From NCBI RefSeq assembly GCF_018403265.1, contig NZ_BOSI01000002.1:682001-746000 (forward strand): a DNA stretch of 64,000 nt, given 5' to 3'. Positions 46,260-54,555 of this stretch are shown in pieces. Source of the DNA: Paenibacillus sp. J31TS4 (GTDB taxonomy: Bacteria > Bacillota > Bacilli > Paenibacillales > NBRC-103111). The notes below the pieces were generated by a model that had not been told where the DNA came from, ran no database searches, and saw nothing but the letters and a program-made list of their open reading frames with translations. Within the stretch, counting starts at the first letter, position 1. Every line of letters begins with the position of its first letter. The translations under genes and the position numbers were made by a program.

Positions 46260-47084
46260 GTGGAACCGGACAAACGCGACTATCTCATTCAAGAAATCCG
46301 GCAGTGGCGGAGAAGCAAGCTGCTTCCGGAGCATTATTGCGACTTCCTGCTCAATTTATACGCGGCGGAGCCGGAGGAGAAGACGGCATCCTGGCACGGC
46401 TTGACGCCGGCTGAGCTTCGCGGAATGAAGGGAACCAGCTGGTTCGCTATAATTGGTTTAATTGGGATTATCTGTTACCTAGGGTTTCATTTTACCTCTT
46501 TTTCACAGCCAATGCAAACTATCCTCCTGCTGGCCGGCAGTGCAATAGGCCTTGCATTTGGCTACCGGTTTCGCGCCCGCAAATCGGTGCTGGCGCGCAT
46601 CGGCTTCGGGCTCGGCGCGCTGCTCGTGCTCTATGCGGGACTGGATTATTTGCAGGCACAGGGAGCGTCTGCGTGGGTGGTCGCGGGCTTTACGGCCGTT
46701 TGCGCGGTAGGGTGGATGCTGCTCGGACTGATGTCCGGCATCGGGCTGTTTCATTTCGCCGGCTGGGTCGTCCTGCTGCTGGTTTACGGCTGGCTGCTGT
46801 ATCGCTACATCCCCGCCTTCAACTGGCCGCTGACGCAGATGGCCTGGCTGCCGCCGTCGGCGGTCATGCTGTGGAGCGGGTGGCTCCTTCATCACAAAAA
46901 CCGCGCGCCGGCCGGCGTCCTCTTCTTTATCGGCGTGCTGCTGTGGTTTGCGCCGGAGCTGTTCGGCATGCTGCTTCCGGAGGTGCGGGGCGGCATCGTA
47001 CAGGCGAGCTTCCTCGTCAAGCTGGCGGCGGCCGGCGTCGTGCTTTTCGCGTTTCGAAAAAAATGGACGGAATGGGTTGCATAA
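46260..47084 (+). CDS. Polytopic membrane protein of unknown function
   Basis: A 274-residue protein with a charged cytoplasmic N-terminus (1-58, MEPDKRDYLIQEIRQW) and about eight hydrophobic segments separated by very short loops. The soluble start with a DYL/LPEHYCDFLLNLY pattern recalls DUF2157-like proteins, but I cannot assign a family. GTG 46260 has GGGAGGG 11 bases upstream. It lies between sigA and trmK, where B. subtilis has cccA (cytochrome c-550); no haem motif is seen. The stop is three bases from the trmK start, suggesting cotranslation. Confidence 0.8.
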   Translation: MEPDKRDYLIQEIRQWRRSKLLPEHYCDFLLNLYAAEPEEKTASWHGLTPAELRGMKGTSWFAIIGLIGIICYLGFHFTSFSQPMQTILLLAGSAIGLAFGYRFRARKSVLARIGFGLGALLVLYAGLDYLQAQGASAWVVAGFTAVCAVGWMLLGLMSGIGLFHFAGWVVLLLVYGWLLYRYIPAFNWPLTQMAWLPPSAVMLWSGWLLHHKNRAPAGVLFFIGVLLWFAPELFGMLLPEVRGGIVQASFLVKLAAAGVVLFAFRKKWTEWVA

Positions 47085-47086
47085 CT

Positions 47087-47854
47087 ATGGTGACATTATC
47101 GAACAGACTGCTGGCCATCGCCCGGCAGGTCCCTCAAGGGGCAAGATTGGCGGACATCGGCTCCGACCATGCGCTGCTTCCCGTCTACCTGGCGCAGACC
47201 GGCAGAATCGCTTCCGCGATCGCAGGGGAGGTCAATCCGGGCCCTTACCAGGCCGCCCTTCAGCAGGTGAAGGAGGCGGGACTCAAGGGCCGGATCGCGG
47301 TCCGACGCGGAGACGGTCTGGAGGTGCTCAGCACTGGAGAGGCGGATACGATCACGATTGCCGGCATGGGCGGCAACTTGATCGTCAAAATCTTGAGCGA
47401 AGGAGCGGCCAAGCTGGCCGGCGTCCGCTGCCTGGTGCTGCAGCCGAACGTCGGCGAGGAAGCCGTGCGCCGCTGGCTCGTCCAGGAGAACTGGGCGCTG
47501 GTGCGGGAAGAAATTCTCGAAGAGGACGGTAAACGGTATGAAATTTTGACCGCCGAGCGGCGAGAGGATGCCGCCTTGTTCAACGCCGCCCTATTCCGTC
47601 AACGCCATCTCCATGGACGGGTCTTCGGCGAGGAGACACTCTACCGGCTCGGCCCGTATCTCCTGGAGGCGGCGGCTCCCGTGTTCCGGGACAAGTGGGC
47701 GGCCGAGGCGGACAAGCTGGACAAGATCGCCCGCCAGCTGGCGGAGTCGGACCTGCCGGAATCGAAGGAGCGCCGACGCGCGTTCGAGGCGGACAGCGCA
47801 TTTTTGAAGGAGGTGCTGGCATGCTTGCCAAAGGACAAACCGTCATCCAACTGA
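47087..47854 (+). CDS. trmK: TrmK, tRNA m1A22 methyltransferase
   Basis: A 255-residue Rossmann methyltransferase with SAM motif I LADIGSDHALLP (21-32), a TITIAGMGGNLIVKIL segment near the catalytic pocket and a C-terminal coiled coil, as in B. subtilis YqfN/TrmK. It methylates N1 of adenosine 22 in tRNA. The ATG at 47087 lacks a clear ribosome site; coupling to the upstream gene, which stops three bases before, is likely. In-frame ATGs at 47072 and 47063 are alternatives. The last 34 bp overlap the next gene. Confidence 0.93.
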   Translation: MVTLSNRLLAIARQVPQGARLADIGSDHALLPVYLAQTGRIASAIAGEVNPGPYQAALQQVKEAGLKGRIAVRRGDGLEVLSTGEADTITIAGMGGNLIVKILSEGAAKLAGVRCLVLQPNVGEEAVRRWLVQENWALVREEILEEDGKRYEILTAERREDAALFNAALFRQRHLHGRVFGEETLYRLGPYLLEAAAPVFRDKWAAEADKLDKIARQLAESDLPESKERRRAFEADSAFLKEVLACLPKDKPSSN

Positions 47855-48936
47855 TGGAGAAGCTGGCCCCCAAATCCTATGCGGTGGAGGGGGACAAGAT
47901 CGGCCTGCAGCTCGGAACGCTGCACAAGGAAATCCGCAAGGTGCTCGTCACGCTTGACGTGAACGAGGAGGTCGCCGAGGAAGCAATCCGCGAAGGCGTC
48001 GATTTGATCATCGCCCATCATGCGATCATTTACCGGCCGCTTGCCCATCTGCAGACCGATACACCTGCGGGACGGCTGTACGAGAAGCTGATCAAGCACG
48101 ATATCGCCGTCTATATCGCCCACACGAACCTGGACGTGGCGGAAGGCGGGGTGAACGATCTGATGAGTGCGGCTCTCGGCCTAGCGGACACCAAGCCACT
48201 CGAGGTGCTGCACAGCGAGCAGCTCAAAAAGCTGGTCGTGTTCGTGCCCGAGACGCATCATGAGCGGATGCTTGACGCCTTGTTCGGCGCAGGGGCGGGA
48301 GCGATCGGCGGCTACAGCCATTGCAGCTTCAACTTGCCTGGCACCGGCACGTTCCTGCCGGGCGAAGGGACGAACCCTTTTCTCGGCACGAAGGGCAAGC
48401 TGGAGAAGGCCGCCGAGGTGCGCGTCGAAACGATTGTGACGGAGCGGGACGAGAAGCGCGTCATTCAGGCGATGCGGAAGGCTCACCCATACGAAGAAGT
48501 CGCCTATGACGTCTATCCGCTTGAGCAAACCGGGCGTGCCTTCGGGCTCGGCCGCGTTGGCCGGCTGGCGGAGACGACTTCGCTGGGCGCCTTTGCCGAG
48601 CAGGTGAAACAGGCTCTTGACGTGCCGTTCGTCCGAGTAGTAGGCAGTCTGGACCGCGAGATTCGCAAGGTGGCCGTGCTCGGCGGCTCGGGCGGCCGCT
48701 ATGTGCGGCATGCGCTGTTCGCGGGCGCGGATGTGCTCGTAACCGGCGACATCGATTACCACACGGCCCAGGATGCGCTGGCCGCGGGGCTGGCGCTCGT
48801 CGATCCGGGCCACAATGCCGAGAAGATACTCAAGGCGGGCGTCGCCGCCTATTTGAGCGAGGAGCTGCAAAAGCTCAAGACCGATACCGCCGTGCAGGCG
48901 TCCGCGGTTGATACGGAAGTCTTCCGCTTCCTTTAA
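47821..48936 (+). CDS. yqfO: Nif3-like dinuclear metal-centre protein YqfO
   Basis: A 371-residue GTP cyclohydrolase I type 2/Nif3 family protein. The metal-binding IIAHHAIIYRP and the late HNAEKILKAG segments form the two-metal site. A PII/CutA-like insertion (about 130-245) divides the two halves, as in B. subtilis YqfO. The role is not firmly known. GAAGGAGGTG is ideally placed before the ATG, within the trmK coding end; the 34-bp overlap shows tight coupling, as in Bacillus. Confidence 0.94.
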   Translation: MLAKGQTVIQLMEKLAPKSYAVEGDKIGLQLGTLHKEIRKVLVTLDVNEEVAEEAIREGVDLIIAHHAIIYRPLAHLQTDTPAGRLYEKLIKHDIAVYIAHTNLDVAEGGVNDLMSAALGLADTKPLEVLHSEQLKKLVVFVPETHHERMLDALFGAGAGAIGGYSHCSFNLPGTGTFLPGEGTNPFLGTKGKLEKAAEVRVETIVTERDEKRVIQAMRKAHPYEEVAYDVYPLEQTGRAFGLGRVGRLAETTSLGAFAEQVKQALDVPFVRVVGSLDREIRKVAVLGGSGGRYVRHALFAGADVLVTGDIDYHTAQDALAAGLALVDPGHNAEKILKAGVAAYLSEELQKLKTDTAVQASAVDTEVFRFL

Positions 48937-49008
48937 GACAAACCGCTTCAGGTTCGGGGAGGCGGGAGCAAAGACTCAACGCCGCTTCCCGGTTCCATCG
49001 GATTCCAG

Positions 49009-49037
49009 TTGCACGTCGGGTAAAGACGAGGTATACT
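49009..49037 (+). promoter_or_regulatory. SigA promoter of rnpB
   Basis: TTGCAC (49009-49014), 17 bp, TATACT (49032-49037). The expected transcription start falls at about 49045, the first base of helix P1. Confidence 0.85.
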
Positions 49038-49045
49038 ATAGTCTT

Positions 49046-49464
49046 GCATCAGGAAGTTTGACAGACAATCGCTGGCGGTGCTTGCACCGCGAGAGGAAAG
49101 TCCGGGCTCCATAGGGCAGGATGCTGGATAACGTCCAGTCAGCGCGAGTTGAAGGATAGTGCCACAGAAATGGACCGCCGATGGCCGCCTAGCGGCACAG
49201 GCAAGGGTGGAACCGTGGTGTAAGAGACCACGAGGGACTATGGTGACATAGCCCCTGGTAAACCCCATCTGGAGCAAGACCTAATGGGACGCACGCGGAT
49301 CTTGGATCCGCAGCCTTAGCCCGAGGCGCGTCTGGGTTGGTCGCTGGAGCCGTTCAGCAATGGACGGCCTAGATAGATGATTGTCGCTTCAACGGTGGGA
49401 GGGCGAACAGCCCGTTCTGACCACTGGAAGTACAGAACCCGGCTTACGGAAAACTTTTTGATGC
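49046..49464 (+). ncRNA. rnpB: RNase P RNA, Bacillus class B
   Basis: The catalytic RNA that matures tRNA 5' ends. Universal elements are present: GAGGAAAGTCCGGGCTCC (CR I region), ACAGAA, the GGGTGGAACC-like loop, AGATAGATGATTGTCGC and ACAGAACCCGGCTTA (CR IV/V). Ends are set by helix P1: GCATCAGGAAGTTT (49046-49059) pairs over 14 bp with AAACTTTTTGATGC (49451-49464), with two G-U pairs. It has its own promoter and terminator. Confidence 0.96.
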
Positions 49465-49471
49465 ACCGAAC

Positions 49472-49503
49472 AAAACCCGCCAGGGCATGCCCTGGCGGGT
49501 TTT
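49472..49503 (+). terminator. Rho-independent terminator of rnpB
   Basis: A perfect 14-bp stem, AAAACCCGCCAGGG (49472-49485) with CCCTGGCGGGTTTT (49490-49503), loop CATG. Confidence 0.93.
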
Positions 49504-49653
49504 GTTGCGTCTAGCCGCATGATACGGGCGGCGAGGGAGTGTTCGGAGGAGGCTTTTCAGCAAGCCTATCCAGCCGAACTCTTGGCTAAAGGACGGTGGG
49601 AGTGGCCGGCTTAGCGTCTAGCCGCGGCTTGAGGCTTACCAGCCGCGCGGCGT

Positions 49654-51540
49654 CTAACGATAGCTTGCCTCAATGCGGGCGAGATCGCGCTGCAGCCATT
49701 CCGGCCAGTTAGCGACCGCTTGCCGGCTCTCCCGCGCCTGCTGGAGTGCGCGTGCGACGTCGATTTGGCCGTAGCCGAACGAGGCGTCCCGGCCGGGCGT
49801 GCCGATATCCTGGGCGGACGAGCGCATGATCTCCATCACTTCCGTATTCTTGAGCAGCGGATTGACGGAGCGGACCAGCGCAGCCAATGCGGCCACGTGA
49901 GGCGAGGCCATGGAGGTTCCCGACAGCGCCGCGTACCGGTTGCCCGGATAGGTACTGGCAATGCTCACGCCCGGAGCGGCGACATCAATATAATCGCCGT
50001 AGTTGGAGAACGACGCCTTCTGCTTGTCCGCGTCGGTCGCCGCAACGGCGAATACCTCGGGATAAGCGGCTGGATACCCCGGCTGTTCCGTGTTGTCGTT
50101 GCCGCTGGCCGCCACCAGCACGACATCATGGTCGTAAGCATACCGGACCGCATCGTGGAGGAATTCGGCGTCCGCATAATTGCCGAGGCTGAGATTGATG
50201 ACCTTCGCTCCGTGATCGGTCGCCCAGATAATGCCCTGTGCTACCGCGTACGTGCTCCCGGCGCCGCTCGAATCCAGAACCTTGACCGGCAGAATAGGAT
50301 TGCTCCATGTCATGCCTGCCACACCCTGCCCGTTGTTGGTCAGTGCGGCGATGACCCCGGCGACATGCGTTCCGTGGCCGACGTCGTCGCGTGGCGGAGC
50401 CGACTTGTCGACGAGATTGACTCCGGAGAGAAGACGGCCCTGCAGATCGGGATGGTCGAGGTCCACGCCGGTATCGACGATGCCGACCGGAACATCGGTA
50501 CTGCCGGTGCCGACCTCCCAGCCAAGATCCGTCTCGATGATCGGCAGATTCCATTGGTACTTCTCGTACAGCGCATCGTTGACGGGTACCGGCCCATTGC
50601 CGGCGTTTCCGGCGGGCACTTGGTCGGGGGCGGGGGCCGCCGACCGTTCATTCGTCAGATAGAGGAAATGGGGCTCCGCGTACTCGATGTTCCATTTCAT
50701 AAAATACGACTTAAGCGCCTCGGCCTCCATCGTGGCCGACGTGAACACATACGTGTAGCCAAGCTTGCGGGGGGCTTCCGAGCGAATGTCCCGCTGTATG
50801 CTTTTCAGCTGCTCTTCGGTAGGCGGCTGCTTGAACTTGACGACGACCTCGTTGCGGTGGTAATGGCTAGTCGTCCCGTTATCCTCCGGGTGAGTGACCG
50901 GCTTTTGGGTCCGCGTGTTGGCGTCGACCGACTCGACCTTCCAATTCTTGCCCACAGGATACGGAACGGTCCGGAGGTTCACCTCTTGGTGGCCAGTGAC
51001 CTGATGCAGGATGTCTTGGTGGATGACCCCGACAAGCGCAGCGGCTCCGTTCGCAGCCGGAACGCCCAGGACGAAATAACGCTCGCTCCCTTGGCCGAAG
51101 CTGGCCGACTGGTACTCCTTGCCGCGTTCGGCCTCCGCCTTCGCCTTCGCCAGCAGAGGCGCGGCGGCCTGCTCGGCGGCGGGAGGCAGCGATCCCACTC
51201 GGACGCCTGCGCCGAGCTGCTCGCCCCGCTTGGTCCAGATTAGCCGGTCCATGTGAGGGTATAGCTGCTGCAGGCGGGCCAACTCCTGCTCGGCCTGCCC
51301 ACCGGCCGTTCCGCGTGTGGACAATGCCGAGGCCGTCGAGCGAAAATCGGCGGCGCACTGGATGCGGCACAGCTCGTCCGTCCGTTTCACGTCCTGAGCG
51401 ACGAGCCGCTGCTTGGCGGACAGCTCGGTCGGTCTCGTCGGAGCCTGGGACGAAGGCGACCGGAACAGGACGTAACCGAGGGGGAGCACGAGGAAGACAG
51501 CGAGAAGACCATAGAGAACCATTTGCATGCGACGACTCAT
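49654..51540 (-). CDS. Membrane-anchored subtilisin-family (S8) serine protease with N-terminal sensor-like domain
   Basis: A 628-residue protein. A signal-anchor (about 6-26) is followed by a domain of about 140 residues (45-182) that looks like a Cache/PAS-type extracytoplasmic sensor (YPHMDRLIWTKRGE ... YFVLGVPA ... ALVGVIHQDIL). Next come an I9-like propeptide (about 225-295) and the catalytic subtilase domain with D356 (IVDTGVD), H389 (GHGTHVAG), oxyanion N481 (ASGND) and S543 (GTSMASPH). All catalytic residues are present. The start ATG 51538-51540 has GGAGGTG upstream on the minus strand. It stands alone. A long opposite-strand frame is an artefact of composition. Confidence 0.93.
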   Translation of the reverse strand: MSRRMQMVLYGLLAVFLVLPLGYVLFRSPSSQAPTRPTELSAKQRLVAQDVKRTDELCRIQCAADFRSTASALSTRGTAGGQAEQELARLQQLYPHMDRLIWTKRGEQLGAGVRVGSLPPAAEQAAAPLLAKAKAEAERGKEYQSASFGQGSERYFVLGVPAANGAAALVGVIHQDILHQVTGHQEVNLRTVPYPVGKNWKVESVDANTRTQKPVTHPEDNGTTSHYHRNEVVVKFKQPPTEEQLKSIQRDIRSEAPRKLGYTYVFTSATMEAEALKSYFMKWNIEYAEPHFLYLTNERSAAPAPDQVPAGNAGNGPVPVNDALYEKYQWNLPIIETDLGWEVGTGSTDVPVGIVDTGVDLDHPDLQGRLLSGVNLVDKSAPPRDDVGHGTHVAGVIAALTNNGQGVAGMTWSNPILPVKVLDSSGAGSTYAVAQGIIWATDHGAKVINLSLGNYADAEFLHDAVRYAYDHDVVLVAASGNDNTEQPGYPAAYPEVFAVAATDADKQKASFSNYGDYIDVAAPGVSIASTYPGNRYAALSGTSMASPHVAALAALVRSVNPLLKNTEVMEIMRSSAQDIGTPGRDASFGYGQIDVARALQQARESRQAVANWPEWLQRDLARIEASYR

Positions 51541-51647
51541 GGGACACCTCCGAATTTGCCTGTCTGTTAGCATGGCGGTTTTCCGTTTAGGCTTCGATAA
51601 CGGGAGGAGCTTTATGCAGGATTTGTATTACCTTCCCGGGCAATATG

Positions 51648-51656
51648 TGGTACGAT
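51648..51656 (+). promoter_or_regulatory. Possible extended -10 promoter of ypuI
   Basis: TGGTACGAT is an extended -10 with a poor -35 (TTACCT, 17 bp upstream). It predicts a start near 51663, which would leave an ATG at 51673 almost without leader and favours the later start at 51718. Confidence 0.45.
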
Positions 51657-51717
51657 AAAGAGGACCAAACTTATGCCAAAATTGGACAGTTTCATAACGC
51701 CGGAGGGGGACCTTGTT

Positions 51718-52218
51718 GTGGCTATGCATAACGTCAAGAATCTTTGCGAATCGACGAAATTCAAACTAAAGGACGCCATATCCCAATTGGAATCGTTCTT
51801 GAACTATCATTCCTTGTCCGACCTGATTACGGATTCGGATCCGGCCGTCGAGGAATTTACCGCTGCCTATCTGTCTGACATGCGGCATCTGCTCGTGTTC
51901 ACCGAGGTGGCGTACGAGAAGATCGGGGTCAGCCTCAGAAGACAGACCTTTAATGTGGATTTCGCCGAGAAAGCCCTCTATGACGTCTATCATAATTGTG
52001 TGAACAGCTTCTTCTATCCGAAGAACGAATGCTACTCGGAGGACGGCCGCTATGCCTACACCGGACAGGACGCGATCCGCTTCCGCAAGAAACCGGTTCG
52101 GGCGATCCGTGACTTGACCATTTCGCTCTCCCATATTTTTGAGGAGCTGCGCGACGACCTCGCCTATTACGAGACGGACTACATCACCCAGCGCCGGATG
52201 CAGGGCGAGAACGTCTAA
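51718..52218 (+). CDS. ypuI: YpuI family protein (DUF3907)
   Basis: A 166-residue soluble helical protein of the YpuI/DUF3907 family, function unknown. Recognisable segments are VKNLCESTKFKLKDAI near the start and SFFYPKNECYSEDGRYAYTGQDAIRF in the middle, with a helical C-terminus. GTG 51718 is chosen since GGAGGGGG ends eight bases before it and the promoter lies just upstream; ATG 51673 (15 residues longer, with AGAGG) and ATG 51724 remain possible. Confidence 0.82.
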   Translation: MAMHNVKNLCESTKFKLKDAISQLESFLNYHSLSDLITDSDPAVEEFTAAYLSDMRHLLVFTEVAYEKIGVSLRRQTFNVDFAEKALYDVYHNCVNSFFYPKNECYSEDGRYAYTGQDAIRFRKKPVRAIRDLTISLSHIFEELRDDLAYYETDYITQRRMQGENV

Positions 52219-52246
52219 CAAGCCTCACCCCAACCTGATCATTTTC

Positions 52247-52276
52247 AAAAAGGATGCCGCCAGGCGTCCTTTTTTT
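52247..52276 (+). terminator. Rho-independent terminator of ypuI
   Basis: AAAAAGGATGCC (52247-52258) pairs with GGCGTCCTTTTT (52263-52274, one G-U), within a run of seven Ts. Confidence 0.85.
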
Positions 52277-52374
52277 CGTGTATAGGGGTGCCGCCAAACC
52301 AGCCCTGCCAATCCCTCTGCTGGAAGGAATACGCCCTGCGGCCGAGGGCAAACTGGATATGGGAGGTGATGACC

Positions 52375-52587
52375 ATGCCAGAAGTCAAGTGCAGCGTCGC
52401 CAACTGCAAATTTTGGTCGCAGGACAACAACTGCAAAGCCGATCTGATCATGATCGAGATCGACAAGCACGCCAATGCGAGGTTCAACGAGGAGTTCGCC
52501 GGCGAATCGTTCGACAGCGACCACCAAGATCAGGCGAAGCAAACGAGGGAAACCTGCTGCCACACGTTCGAACCCAAGAACCGTTAG
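52375..52587 (+). CDS. DUF1540 small cysteine-rich protein
   Basis: A 70-residue protein with the DUF1540 pattern C-x4-C-x8-C-x-A-D near the start (CSVANCKFWSQDNNC) and a terminal CCHTFEP. The cysteines probably bind zinc or another metal. Such proteins are common in spore formers and of unknown role. GGGAGGTGATGACC precedes the ATG at 52375; an ATG six bases earlier overlaps that site. Confidence 0.88.
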   Translation: MPEVKCSVANCKFWSQDNNCKADLIMIEIDKHANARFNEEFAGESFDSDHQDQAKQTRETCCHTFEPKNR

Positions 52588-52606
52588 CCTGAAGGGGGCG
52601 AGAGCC

Positions 52607-53563
52607 ATGACCGACCAGACGAATCGGACCGATTACCGAACGACGCAGAACTCGGCTGCTCCGGCTGTCCCAAGAGCCGAAGAGGCCGACCATAAGGCAC
52701 CGAACCAGCAACTTAATTATGCCAACCATTCCACAGCAAGCCGCAATTCCACAGTCAGCCCGAACGGCACGTCGACTTCTTCGGCTGCTCCGGCTGTCCC
52801 AAGAGCCGAAGAGGCCGCCTATAAGGCACCGAACCAGGAACTTATTTATGCCAACCATTCCACAGCAAGCCGCAATTCCACAGTCAGCCCGAACGGCATG
52901 TCGACCTCTTCGGCTGCTCCGGCTGTCCCAAGAGCCGAAGAGGCTGCCTATAAGGCACCGAACCAGGCCAACGATTCCGCAGAAAGCCGCAATACCATAG
53001 TCAGCCCGAACGGTACGTCGACCTCGCTGACGGCTTCCTCGTATTACGGCAATCAGCCGAAAAAGCCGACGGAACAGGAGCAGCCTATTGCCGGACTTCT
53101 TCCCGAAGCGATTCGGGAATCCGAGGGGGCCGATTCCGGGCTCTCGCAAATGAACGAATCGGCGGCCGCCGGGAAAAGGAACGGAGCTTTTCCAGAGGAA
53201 GATACCGGCTCCTACACAGAGGAATATGCCGGAGAGCTGGCGGCTCCGGTTCCGATACCTGCCGCTGTCGAGAGACAAAACCGTCTGACGGCAGAGCAGG
53301 TCCATCGAGCGGCGGATCGGACGGAGAGGACGGAGACCCGGGAGCAAGAGACCGATCGGCCGCAGGGACGCACGCTTGGCTGGGTCGGATTGATTACGGC
53401 CATCCTCTCGCTGTTCGTCTTCCCGACTATCCTCGGACCGACGGCGACGGTGCTCGGCTTCCTTGCCTACCTGCAGGGCAACCGCACGATGGGGGTATGG
53501 TCCGTCGTTCTCGGTCTAATCAGCCTGGGAACCGCCTTGTTTTTGAGTCCGTACTTCCGATAA
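52607..53563 (+). CDS. Repeat-containing membrane protein with C-terminal DUF4190-like hairpin
   Basis: A 318-residue protein. After 15 residues come three tandem copies of a unit of 43, 43 and 39 residues beginning SAAPAVPRAEEA and ending SPNG-T/M-STS. A charged disordered stretch follows (145-255), then two membrane segments (about 262-283 and 291-313) in a DUF4190-like hairpin (GWVGLITAILSLFVFPTILG). The bulk of the protein is therefore a soluble tail on a membrane hairpin. AAGGGGGCG precedes the ATG, 20 bp after the DUF1540 gene. No enzyme motif is seen. Confidence 0.8.
   Translation: MTDQTNRTDYRTTQNSAAPAVPRAEEADHKAPNQQLNYANHSTASRNSTVSPNGTSTSSAAPAVPRAEEAAYKAPNQELIYANHSTASRNSTVSPNGMSTSSAAPAVPRAEEAAYKAPNQANDSAESRNTIVSPNGTSTSLTASSYYGNQPKKPTEQEQPIAGLLPEAIRESEGADSGLSQMNESAAAGKRNGAFPEEDTGSYTEEYAGELAAPVPIPAAVERQNRLTAEQVHRAADRTERTETREQETDRPQGRTLGWVGLITAILSLFVFPTILGPTATVLGFLAYLQGNRTMGVWSVVLGLISLGTALFLSPYFR
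52652..53026 (+). repeat. Three in-frame 129-bp tandem repeats
   Basis: Copies span 52652-52780, 52781-52909 and 52910-53026 (the third lacks 12 bp). DNA identity is very high, with only a few substitutions between the first two, including silent sites, so the duplication is recent or kept uniform by conversion. Confidence 0.93.
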
Positions 53564-53569
53564 TGACGG

Positions 53570-53595
53570 CAAGGCAGGCCACGCGGCCTGCCTTG
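53570..53595 (+). terminator. Terminator-like hairpin after the repeat protein
   Basis: CAAGGCAGGCC (53570-53580) pairs perfectly with GGCCTGCCTTG (53585-53595), loop ACGC; the tail TTCCATTCC is only partly T-rich. Confidence 0.7.
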
Positions 53596-53696
53596 TTCCA
53601 TTCCGTTTTCGACTTCATTCTACAAAAAAGTGGTAGAAGAACCCGTCCAAACGATGTACAATGAAGAGAGTATGTTTGGATGGAGTGAATTGAGCA

Positions 53697-54398
53697 ATGG
53701 CTGTTTCCATAGATCCCCGCCTGATGAAGCAAATGCTGCAGCTGCAGATGTACGGACAGAGAGGACTGCTGGTTGATCCCTCCGCGGAGGTGTCCGATTC
53801 GCCGGCCGCTCTGTTCTCCATGCTGCTTGATCAGATGCAGGGAGGCGCCGGTACCGTGCGTGCACAGACTGCGGCCGAGGAAGGGCGCCCGCTCGTGCAG
53901 GCGCCGGTACCGGAGTCTGCTTACGTGCCCGCGCCGCTTCTGGCCAAAACGGCGGCATGGGCGGCACACCCGGCTCTTAGCAAGCCGTCCTCGTACGAGA
54001 AGCTGATCGAGGAGGCGGGCAGCAGGCACGGCGTGGATCCCGCCTTGATCAAAGGGGTCATCGCGACCGAATCGTCCTTCAATCCGTATGCGCAGTCCTC
54101 TGCCGGGGCCAAGGGCCTTATGCAGCTCATGGACGGAACGGCCCGCGGCTTCGGCGTGACGGATTCGTTCGATCCTCAGCAGAACATCGAGGCGGGCACC
54201 AAGTTTTTGGCGGGGCTGCTAGCCAAGTACAAGGGCAACGAAGGCGTAGCGCTAGCCGCATATAACGCGGGACCCGGCCGCGTCGACCGGCTCGGCATCT
54301 CGGATGATGCGAGCCTGAAGGAGAAGCTCTCCACGCTTCCCAAGGAGACACAAGCCTATATTGGCAAGGTAATGAACGCCAAACAATCCTATACGTAA
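53697..54398 (+). CDS. Lytic transglycosylase, SLT domain
   Basis: A 233-residue protein. A non-conserved N-terminal part (1-97) without a clear signal peptide is followed by a Slt70-type lysozyme-like domain (98-225). The catalytic glutamate is E125 in ATESSFNPYAQSSAGAKGLMQLM, and the later AAYNAGPGRVDR motif is complete. It cleaves peptidoglycan between MurNAc and GlcNAc, forming 1,6-anhydroMurNAc. Similar Bacillus proteins (YjbJ/CwlQ) also lack a classical signal. A likely -10 TACAAT lies at 53657-53662. GGAGTGA precedes the ATG. Confidence 0.92.
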   Translation: MAVSIDPRLMKQMLQLQMYGQRGLLVDPSAEVSDSPAALFSMLLDQMQGGAGTVRAQTAAEEGRPLVQAPVPESAYVPAPLLAKTAAWAAHPALSKPSSYEKLIEEAGSRHGVDPALIKGVIATESSFNPYAQSSAGAKGLMQLMDGTARGFGVTDSFDPQQNIEAGTKFLAGLLAKYKGNEGVALAAYNAGPGRVDRLGISDDASLKEKLSTLPKETQAYIGKVMNAKQSYT

Positions 54399-54403
54399 GG
54401 GAA

Positions 54404-54440
54404 GAAAGAAAAGATCGCAGCCGATCTTTTCTTTCGTTTT
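54404..54440 (+). terminator. Rho-independent terminator of the transglycosylase
   Basis: A perfect 14-bp stem, GAAAGAAAAGATCG (54404-54417) with CGATCTTTTCTTTC (54422-54435), followed by GTTTTC. Confidence 0.88.
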
Positions 54441-54555
54441 CTCGCTCGATTCCGCCATACTGCCATTGGCAGAACCAAGATTTAGAGAAAAGAGAGGAGG
54501 GCCGGAGCGAACAGCCGCCAAGGCGGCCGGACTCCGGCCTCGAGAGGAGGCCGCC

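Noticed and set aside
46673-47086. A longer trmK product starting inside the upstream membrane protein gene
   Set aside because: The extra frame overlaps a credible membrane protein, and the TrmK fold begins at the ATG at 47087.
49720-51243. A 507-codon plus-strand frame opposite the subtilase
   Set aside because: The subtilase has intact catalytic motifs and a ribosome site; the opposite frame is rich in Arg/Asp/Gly from complementary codons and has no family features.
52652-53026. CRISPR array
   Set aside because: The units are contiguous, 129 bp long, in frame and coding, with no unique spacers; no other array-like pattern was seen in the window.
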